The notes under the pieces: generated by a model
What the model saw: only the letters and a program-made list of their open reading frames with translations
Told to the model about the DNA's origin: nothing
Databases searched by the model: none
Assembly: GCF_019175285.1 (NCBI RefSeq)
Contig: NC_056529.1
Span: 12,783,722-12,847,721 of the forward strand
Length of the DNA: 64,000 bases
Origin: Sceloporus undulatus
Taxonomy: Eukaryota > Chordata > Lepidosauria > Squamata > Phrynosomatidae
Direction: 5' to 3'
Part shown: positions 33,721 through 64,000 of the stretch, in pieces
How positions within the stretch are numbered: the stretch's first letter is position 1
Layout: the number at the start of each line of letters is the position of its first letter
Program-made: the position numbers and the translations under genes

Positions 33721-36700
33721 TTTAAAGACTTTTTGTAAATGTTTTATTGTTTTTAATGATTGCATTTTATGGGAGTGAAGGAAATATAATTCAGTATATT
33801 AGACAGTTTCTCTATCTGGGCTATGAGATGTTCCATGTACTCATCCCAACTACACATGCCAAAATATAGCCGGTATCAAAACCTGATAAAACAATGTGTG
33901 TGCAACATAGCAAAGATTCTATAGATCTCCTTTTTCATGGTTTGGAAATGCATCCCCCCCACCCTTGGTGGTGTTGCACTGTGGCTCCCATAAGCCTCAG
34001 CCAGCATAGCTAATGGGGATGCTAGGAATTGCAGTCGAACAACATCTGGAGAGATATACATTCCCATCTTTGGTACAGCTTGGCAGATGTTGAGGGATTC
34101 TGGAAGCTGAATTCCAAAATAGCTAGATGTCCAAAGTATGGAGATCACTGCCATAGTATAAATATAATCCAGTGTAATTCTAGTTGCTGGTTCTCCAAGT
34201 TATGGAAATGATTGTGCAACCAGTGTGGTAGCCTTGAACTCCCCTGTTGCACAATGGTTGCTTAGCTCCCTATGCACCAAGCCAAAAGTGAGAGGGCTGC
34301 ATGTTTGCAACTGCTTGCCCAAACAGGATTCTGGCCAATGTTACCCACTGAATTTGTGGCAAAAGTGAATGGGGAACTTCTTGACTCATATCTTCAGTAA
34401 TTATACACTTTCTACATTGAACCAGTCCTACTATTAGGCAGAGGGCAGACATTTCAGGCAACATATACTGGGAAGTGACAGTCAAGTGTGGGAATGTTAG
34501 GCAGTCGCTTCTCGAGCAACGGGGGCATGGATTCCCATCAATCCCAGTGGGATTCTCAAGTGGGATTCAGGGAACTTTCATAGTCCCTACATTGTCTCCA
34601 AATAAAATTTTTTTAATATATAGCAGTAACAAATGCACCACTTTAGGTTATGTATTTGTAAGTGCCCAACAGAATTCCAGTCCACACCACTTTCACATAC
34701 ACTGAATTCTAAACATGCATCAGCCTGACACTTTTGAAGATGAAATATCATTCATTTTCCTGGACAATTTCTCTACTATATTAATTTTGTTTGAAATTTC
34801 TACCAATATACACTTTTTTTGTATGCAAGCTCCTCCAGTGTACAGATTTTTCAGTTCTCTATCACAAACAAAATACTCATCCTTCCCCTAATGAGAAGAG
34901 ATCTTTGCATTAGAATAGTCTATGCAGCATTTAGAAAATACTGGGACTGAAAAATGGCCCTCACACCCACTACGTAGTTTTCCAGCCCTGACATCAACCA
35001 ATATGTACACAAAAAGGCCTTGTTACTATCTGTTGTCAAGTCAGCTTTGTTTCAAGGTAACCCTATGAATGATAGACCTTCAAGAGACCCTTTTAACAGC
35101 CCTACCCAGGCCTAGCAAACTCAGGGTTGTGGATTAAGGAATCCATAGCCCTGAGTTTGCAAGACTTGCATAGGGCTGTTAAAAGGGTCTCTTGAAGGTA
35201 TGTCATTCATAGGGTTACCTTGAAACAAAGCTGACTTGACAACAGATAAACCTTCATGTCATCTTCCTCTTTTCATGCCATCTTCCTTTTTTCCTACTTC
35301 CTTCAACTTTACCAAACATTGTCGTCTTTTCCAATGTCTTCTCAAACTAATGCCTTCCCAAAATAAAATAGCCTGTTTATTCCATTTGACTTCTATTGAG
35401 AGCTCAAGCCTGATTTGCTCTGGGGCCCATTTATTTGCCCTTTCTAGCAGTCTATATCCACTGAACTCTCCTCCAGCACCAAATTTCAGATGAGTTTTCC
35501 CTCCCATCAGCATTCTTCACTATCCAGTTTTTAGATTGATACATCGGAATAGGAAAAAATATGGCATGGATGATCTTGACTTTGGTATTTCATGGGATCT
35601 CTGGCAGACTTTAGTATAATTGATTCTGCATTAGAAACCACTTGGCGCACTATCTTGGTTGTGTCTGGATCAAAATCTGATGTTCTGGCCATGAACTGAG
35701 TGGAAATATGAATGGTACATTAATTAGATGAGTAATGAAAGACAGAGCTTATGCAGCCAATTTCTCAGAACACACAGTACTTGGAATGGGAGAAAAAGTC
35801 TGCCTGATGCTGCCTTTGTGGTCTACCAGCATCAGGCAATGACTTTAAGCCCCTTCCCCTTATGATTCATTTCAAATACTAAAATTACATCAGAATGAGT
35901 TGTTTTGTTGACTGCTACCTTGGACTACCTCCCTGGAATCTTTCCTACAGAAATGTAAGCTCATATTTGTTCCAGAAAGCTTTTCAAACACATTATAACA
36001 TTTATTTTAATTGGCTCCTTTCCAGGATTGCTTTTAATACTGTATGTTTCTAATGTCATGTTTTTAAATTTACATTATTCTCTCTGTGTGTGTTGGGAAG
36101 AAAAGCAGGCTATAAATAATCATGCTAAATTACTAGATGGGAGAAAAAAGGAGAAATGGAAAAAGATATACATAGATATAAGTAAAATTAAAGCTAAAAC
36201 AGTACTAAACTAATACACTAAGCACTAACTGACGAAAACACACAAGGACTGGTTACACTCAAACTGTAATGAAGAAAAAATCTAAAAGATAAAATACAGT
36301 TGGTCCTCCATATTGACAGATTCTGCATCCATGGAGTAAACCAGCCACAGTTCAAAAATATTCACACAAATAAGATTCCAAAAGCAAACCTTGCTGGGAC
36401 ATGAAGTTCAGCAGTGTTTGGAGGGCCACACTATTCCCATACCTGCTCCAAAGGGACCAAATCTGCAAAAGTGACAACTAGGAGCAAAATACTGAAGACT
36501 GATCAAGACTATGGTCTAGCTGGTAAACTGCAGCAATGAGCTAACATGGTTGCCATCTGATTAAATTGCTGTAAAATAGGGTTAGACATACTCACAGGTG
36601 TTACTTTCTCTCTTTAACGGATGAGACCTCAAAGAAAAGAAAGAAAGATGCCACATATCTGAAAGCAGAAGATAGCTCTGCTGTTTAGGACAAGCCAGTG

Positions 36701-37010
36701 CTTGGATTGCATGAGCCATTCTGTTCCATCCATTTGCTTCCTGGAGTCAGGAAATTGCAGTGAAAAGGAGATCTGAACCAGTTCTGCAGGGAAATTTACT
36801 GTGATCCAACTGGAAAATATTTAAGGTTGAACTACTGGCAAGTTGCATATCTGACAGGGATTTAACAAAGAAATTCTTTGGAATTGCCCCTGAACAGAAG
36901 GTTCAAATATAGGATATGTCTGGAAAAAGGAGGACGTCAGGTCACTCTGAATGAAAGCAGTCCCGGCATCTTTTCATAACTAGTCATTAGATGCAACAAG
37001 AGACATCCAG
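33721..37010. other. Convergent intergenic spacer between the receptor and VPS35
   Basis: About 3.3 kb with no recognisable coding exon. It holds a degraded repeat at 33950-34075 ('gtggctcccataagcctcag', 'aacaacatctggagagatat') and the fold-back element at 35029-35246. The remainder, including 35250-37000, shows no repeat that I can name. Confidence 0.6.
35029..35246. mobile_element. Snap-back element, about 104-bp arms, flanked by TA
   Basis: The left arm begins 'tctgttgtcaagtcagcttt' and the right arm ends 'aaagctgacttgacaacaga'. Arms match with only a few differences across about 104 bp around a centre near 35140. Both ends are flanked by TA, as expected for a Tc1/mariner-type insertion. 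The arm sequence ('ggtaaccctatgaatga', 'aacagccct', 'gcaaactcaggg') resembles a dispersed squamate repeat, so it may instead be two head-to-head copies of that repeat. Confidence 0.75.
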
Positions 37011-37941
37011 AACCAAGCTTGTTAATAGCAACTTTATTGTTCCACTGGTGCAAAGTCATGATAGGAAGTAGAAGAGTGTAATGCATTTCCCCCTAATTTT
37101 ACAGCAATGAAGGTTATACATATACTATATAGACCACAATCTATTCTTTGCTTTCTTTTTTTGTCTTCTTAATACTATGTGGAAACAAAAATTATCTTGA
37201 TAAATATGCCCTGCACACATTACTGGCCCTTTACTGAGTGTCACAGAGCCCTCATATGCAAAATATAGTTTCTGAATTTCATTTTATTTTTTTTACTTTT
37301 TTTGAGCATGGTGCTTTACAACTCCAAAAACATGCATTAATATATTCTAGTTATGAGAATGGGTAAGAACCTGGCATAAACTTGAGTGGAAGGTGTTTGT
37401 TTTTTTTAAAAAAAGATGAAGCAGTATCTGACATACAAGAAAAATGAACATTTTCTGTAAAAACAAACTGAACACACATGCACACACACACACACACACC
37501 CTAGAACACTTGCAGATGGAAAGCCAGGCTAGACAGTAAAGGGCTTGAAGGGGGAGATGAAGTGATAGAAGAGCAACAAAAAGAAATCAGAATGTGAAGG
37601 AGCAGAGGATTGAGGAAAAGAGACAGATACACATCACATGAATTTTAAGAAAAATGGCTTCAGTCATGCTAATTTTCTGGTGGTATCTATCGAGCTGCTG
37701 GTCCAAACAGTACAATTTGGTAGAAGTAGTCCATGTTAAGTGTTTGGAAATGCATCAGGGAATAGCTTGCACATTCACACAAAAAGGAGAGCAAACAGCC
37801 TAACTTGGCACTTCCAAAAGGCACAAATCTATGAACTCTAGCATCATCATCATCATAATAATAATTAAAAAAAAAACCTCATGGACTTTGTTGTAAATGG
37901 AAAGATAACCACTTGGATTAGCAACTACCCAGGGCATTGTG
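37011..37941 (-). other. VPS35: VPS35 3' UTR (probable)
   Basis: Repeat-poor AT-rich sequence between the VPS35 stop and the minus-strand AATAAA at 37038-37033. It includes a short (CA)n at 37478-37499. The extent is inferred from the polyadenylation hexamer. Confidence 0.5.
37033..37038 (-). terminator. VPS35: Candidate polyadenylation signal of VPS35
   Basis: AATAAA on the minus strand (TTTATT on plus), about 900 bp past the VPS35 stop codon. Other AT-rich hexamers lie nearer the stop, so alternative sites are possible. Confidence 0.45.
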
Positions 37942-60960
<23,019 letters not shown>

Positions 60961-61455
60961 CGCGGACCCACTTGCGCCAACAGCCCCGACGCAGTCCTTG
61001 ACGGCCTCCCTGCCTCCACTCCCTCCCCTGTCATGTGACTCAGGACCCGCCTCTCTCCAAACCCCGCCTCCCTCTCCCTCCTCATTGGAGGAAACTCCAC
61101 TCCTCGATGGCGATTGGTCGCTTTTCCAAGACGGGCGTCCTCCGCAGCCAATGGGATCCCTGCTCCGCTTCCTTGACGGAGGAGACGTCTCCTTCTGCTG
61201 CTTCTTCTTCTCCTGTTTCCCACCCACGCCCTTCCTCTGCTCCTGACGTCACGCTCCAAAAGGGAATGGGCGGGGCTAAGGGAACGCCCGAAACGTTCGG
61301 AAAGGGGCGTGGCCACAGCTTCGGAGCGGAGGGGCGTGGCAAACGGAGCGCGAACGTTCGGAAAGGGGCGTGGTTAGAACGCTGGGAGGAGGAGGCGGAG
61401 CCAAAGTGTTGGCGGCGTTCGGAGCGCGCGGGAAAAAGAAGCGGAGTCTGGATCC
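60961..61455. promoter_or_regulatory. Bidirectional VPS35/ORC6 promoter, CpG-rich
   Basis: 495 bp separates the VPS35 start codon (60960, minus) from the ORC6 start codon (61456, plus). The segment is dense in CpG and has no TATA box. Visible sites: GTCATGTGAC E-box/M-box (61030-61039); CCAAT boxes at 61084-61088 and 61113-61117 (as ATTGG) and at 61148-61152; a perfect palindromic CRE TGACGTCA (61244-61251); GC-box-like GGGGCGTGG three times between about 61304 and 61373; and GCGGGAAA, an E2F-type site, at 61428-61435, 20 bp before the ORC6 ATG. The E2F site fits the known cell-cycle role of ORC6, and the E-box faces VPS35. Binding is inferred from sequence alone. Confidence 0.75.
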
Positions 61456-62845
61456 ATGGACCGAGAAGGGCTGCGGCGCTTGGCCTCCAAGATGGGAATG
61501 ACTGCGGCCTCAGGGATCAGGTAGAAGGGGGCTGTAGTTACTGGTCATGTAACAATAGTATAGTATAGCATTAATTAATTGATTAATCCAAGGCTGCATC
61601 CACACGGGAGACATAACCTCTTGGGATTGATGGTCCAGGGACTGCATCTCCCATTATCCTTGGCCAAGGCGTCTGCCCTTTGCCCAGCTTCCTGTGGCCC
61701 CACGTGGCCTGGCCTTCTCTGGAACAATCCGGTTTGAGGCCGCTTTCAGTGCTGGGGAATCCTGGGAACTGTCGCTTGCTGTGGCTCCAGACAAAAGAAG
61801 GCTCAATGTCTCACGAAAGTACAGTTTCCAGAATGGTTCCCAGCTGGGTATAAAAATGCAATAGATAGTAGAGAGACACAGGCTTCGTAAGACTATCATT
61901 TAAGTGTTTATTTATAGCCCGCCCAATATATACTATTATACACCCGCACAATATAGGAAAATATAGACACTCCAAACTCCAGATTTGCTGGTTTGATTAT
62001 TCACGGATTTGATTCATATGTCCCCTCTAGGAATCTCTGGGTCCTCCAGCGCAACTCTATGGTCAGCTTTAACTAAAGGTCTCACTGAAAGGCATAGAGA
62101 TTAATCCTAGAGAGGACACTCCACTAGGCATTTCTAGTTCCTCCAGTTCAGCTCTGGTCAGTGTCTGCCGGACGTTGACCACAGAGTTGCAATGGAGGAC
62201 CCAGGGATTCCTAGAGAGGACACTCCACTATGCCTAGTTTCTTGCTCCTCCAGCGCAACTCTATGGTCAATGTCTGTCAGACGTTGACCACAGAGTTGCA
62301 ATGGAGGACCTAGAAAGGATACTCCACTAGGCCTTTGTTGCTCCTCCGGTGCAACTTTATGGTCAATGTCTGGCAGAAGCTGACCACAGAGTTGCAATGG
62401 AGGACCTAGAAAGGATACTCCACTAGGCCTTTGTTGCTCCTCCGGTGCAACTTTATGGTCAATGTCTGGCAGAAGCTGACCACAGAGTTGCAATGGAGGA
62501 CCTAGANNNNNNNNNNGATTCCTAGAGAGGCGTCCTCTCAGGATTTCCCACATTCGCGGGGGTCTTGTGCCCCTAACCCTAGTGAATATGGAGGGACGAG
62601 CGTATATGTTTTTCTGAGCTCTGCTTTGAACCTATTGGGTCTGCTGGGTTTAGGGCAGTGGAAATAACCCTCTCTCCTCTTTGTGCGTCAACAGGAAAGC
62701 CGAAGAGTACCTGCGCCTGTCCCAGGTGAGATGCGGCCCTTTGCTGGCCCAGATGACCGCCACAAGCCGGGCCGTGATCTGCCTGGACCTGGCTGCTGCC
62801 TTCACAAAGAACCCTGTGGACAAGGTAAAAATGCCCCTAAATGAC

Positions 62846-62883
<38 letters not shown>

Positions 62884-63804
62884 AATACACAATACATTCT
62901 TATATGATACATATGACACATGTATCTTATATGATGCATAGACATGTAACATATGACAAACAAATAAAACGAACGTAACATTTAAACAACTAGGTCATAC
63001 ATCCCTCAGCATTCATTACTTCCTTATGATGGAGGAAGTGGGGAAATACTGTAGCTTAATAAATAAAGCAGAGCCTTCCATATGTTTTGGCCTTCAGTTC
63101 CCAGAAGCCGTTGACAGCATGGCCAGTGGCAAGGGATTATGAGGGTTGTAGTCCAGTTTATGAAAGTTGTATCCTCTGCATTCTTTGGCCTAAATTCTCT
63201 TTTAGTCCTGACCCAAGTCGATCTCTTGAACCCACTAGATTTATCTGTGTGTTGCCTTGTGATCCAGCAATTGATTTGAATGGGTCTGCTCTAGTGGAGA
63301 GTAACCAACAAGATTTCAGCCACTGTCTTTGTAAATAACTCTGTAAAATTTAGACCACAGAAAAGATTCCTTGCATTTCTTGTAAATGATTTGGAAGTAT
63401 CTTTTGTTAAGCTGGCCTGCTTGGATGGCTGGATAAGAGCATTATGTGCCTCAAGTGACTAGAAGAATTTTGTTTTTCTTATTTTCTTATATCCCGCCTT
63501 TCTCCCAATATAAGGCAGTGAACAATTTAAAACCATAAAGCAATTAAACCATTTAAAAAGTTAAAACCGTTATGAAAGTAAAATACAAACTTACAGGCCT
63601 GGCAAAACCAAATACCATTTGCTTTGCTTTTTCTTTAAAGGATTACTTGGTGACACTCTCTGGATTGAACAAGACCACTTACCAGAGCTGCTTGAGGTCC
63701 TTCGAAAGCCTGCTTGGCCTGCATTCGAACCTTGGCATCCGAGAATTGGCCGTTCAGTTCTGCTGCCTTGAGGCGGTGAATATGGCATCAAAAATACTGA
63801 AAAG
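61456..63804 (+). CDS. ORC6: ORC6 (origin recognition complex subunit 6), first three coding exons; continues past the right edge
   Basis: Exons 61456-61520, 62695-62824 and 63641-63804 join in phase 2, 0 and 2 with GT/AG borders, giving about 119 residues of the roughly 250-aa protein. Exon 1 reads MDREGLRRLASKMGM...; exon 2 RKAEEYLRLSQVRC... then SRAVICLDLAA; exon 3 ...LSGLNKTTYQSCLRSFES and LGIRELAVQFCCLEAVNMAS. These closely match human ORC6 (KAEEYLRLSRVKC, LSGLNKETYQSCLKSFE). This is the N-terminal TFIIB-like cyclin-box region, which mediates DNA binding in ORC and supports MCM loading; the C-terminal segment is outside. The first ATG of the open frame, just downstream of an E2F site, is taken as the start. 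Intron 1 holds a MITE-derived minisatellite and the assembly gap. Final donor 63805 (GTAGGC). Confidence 0.95.
61600..61850. mobile_element. Fragmented family A MITE in ORC6 intron 1
   Basis: 'ggctgcatccacacgggaga' at 61590, then after a gap 'ggaacaatccggtttgaggc', 'gtgctggggaatcctgggaa' and 'gctcaatgtctcacgaaagt'. Two pieces in family A order with foreign sequence between them. Confidence 0.55.
62110..62506. repeat. Hairpin-forming minisatellite (109/96/96-bp periods), interrupted by an N gap
   Basis: The word 'gagttgcaatggagga' recurs at 62184 (start of gagttg), 62293, 62389 and 62485, giving periods of 109, 96 and 96 bp; the last two units are essentially identical. Within each unit 'tcctccggtgcaactttatg' and 'cagagttgcaatggagga' are inverted arms of about 24 bp, so each unit can fold as a hairpin. 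The array is cut by Ns at 62507-62516. Confidence 0.85.
62507..62516. other. Assembly gap (10 N)
   Basis: Ten N bases directly at the end of the minisatellite. The true repeat number is therefore unknown, and the open frame that spans the gap on the minus strand is meaningless. Confidence 0.99.
62848..62878. repeat. (TA)n microsatellite in ORC6 intron 2
   Basis: About 15 TA units starting 24 bp after the exon 2 donor. Confidence 0.95.
63475..63560 (-). mobile_element. Retroelement tail fragment in ORC6 intron 2
   Basis: 'tatatcccgcctttctccca' followed by 'aaaccataaagcaattaaac' is the reverse of a common reptile LINE/SINE end. It finishes about 80 bp before exon 3. Confidence 0.5.
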
Positions 63805-63856
63805 GTAGGCATCCTTCTTTAAAGCAGTTTGTTGACCAGATGTTATCATTGTTAAG

Positions 63857-64000
63857 AAATCATAGAATCATAGAGTTGGAAGAGACCGCAAGGGCCATCC
63901 AGTCCAACCCCATTCTGCCATGCTTGAAATCCAAATCAAAGCATCCCCAACAGATGGCCATCCAGCCTCTGCTTAAAGACCTCCAAAGAAGGAGACTCCA
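63857..64000 (-). mobile_element. CR1 LINE 3' end, continues past the right edge
   Basis: 'aaatcatagaatcatagagt', 'gaccgcaagggccatccagt', 'ccccattctgccatgcttga' and 'gatggccatccagcctctgc' match the CR1 end in reverse. It begins 52 bp after ORC6 exon 3. Confidence 0.85.

Larger units (their letters stand above)
61975..62605. mobile_element. MITE family C expanded by an internal minisatellite, ORC6 intron 1
   Basis: The outer ends ('gattattcacggatttgatt' at the left, 'gtgaatatggagggacgagc' at the right) are in inverse relation, as in the partial copy at 10025-10137. The central part is multiplied (next entry). Confidence 0.6.

Noticed and set aside
61035-61568. 177-aa open frame across the VPS35/ORC6 promoter
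   Set aside because: It spans the CpG-rich bidirectional promoter and ORC6 exon 1 in a frame unlike ORC6; no family resemblance.
62110-62506. CRISPR-like regular repeats
   Set aside because: Units of 96-109 bp are tandem without unique spacers, in a vertebrate intron; a minisatellite, not a CRISPR array.
62158-62553. 131-aa repetitive minus-strand open frame with repeated LQLCGQ units
   Set aside because: A translation of the 96-bp minisatellite that runs through the N gap; not a protein gene.

Overview
This is vertebrate nuclear DNA: spliced genes with GT/AG introns, CpG-rich promoters, and long intergenic and intronic stretches filled with repeats. The repeat set points to a squamate reptile, most likely an iguanian lizard. 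It includes tRNA-derived SINEs of the type common in lizards, 3' ends of CR1 LINEs closing in copies of TTCTATGA, and several families of small palindromic non-autonomous DNA transposons (MITEs). Species assignment is inference. One 10-base run of N lies at 62507-62516.

Four protein-coding genes are supported by exon-by-exon reading with consistent splice phases. From left to right: (1) the first three coding exons of SHCBP1 on the minus strand (start codon at 2794; the gene leaves the window at the left edge). (2) A complete three-exon histamine H3-receptor-like GPCR on the plus strand (28352-33269, 431 aa). (3) A complete 17-exon VPS35, the retromer core subunit, on the minus strand (37942-60960, 796 aa, the same length as human VPS35). 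(4) The first three coding exons of ORC6 on the plus strand (from 61456, running off the right edge).

SHCBP1-VPS35-ORC6 is the order I recall from human chromosome 16q11.2. The H3-like receptor between SHCBP1 and VPS35 has no counterpart that I know of at that human locus, and it is the most interesting gene here. SHCBP1 and the receptor are divergent across about 25 kb of repeat-rich DNA. The receptor and VPS35 converge tail to tail across about 3 kb. VPS35 and ORC6 are head to head, with 495 bp between start codons, forming a compact bidirectional CpG-rich promoter with CCAAT boxes, a perfect CRE, GC boxes and an E2F site. SHCBP1 also has a cell-cycle-type promoter (CCAAT boxes, CRE half-site, E2F site beside a CHR-like TTTGAA).

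The rest is mobile-element debris: SINEs, CR1 ends, at least four palindromic MITE families (some nested inside SINEs, which gives relative ages), fold-back pairs, microsatellites, about 1 kb of AT-rich TTATTCATT-like simple sequence beside the SHCBP1 promoter, and a hairpin-forming 96-bp minisatellite in ORC6 intron 1 that runs into the N gap. I recognised no retrovirus-like element, no CRISPR array, no rRNA or tRNA gene and no processed pseudogene.
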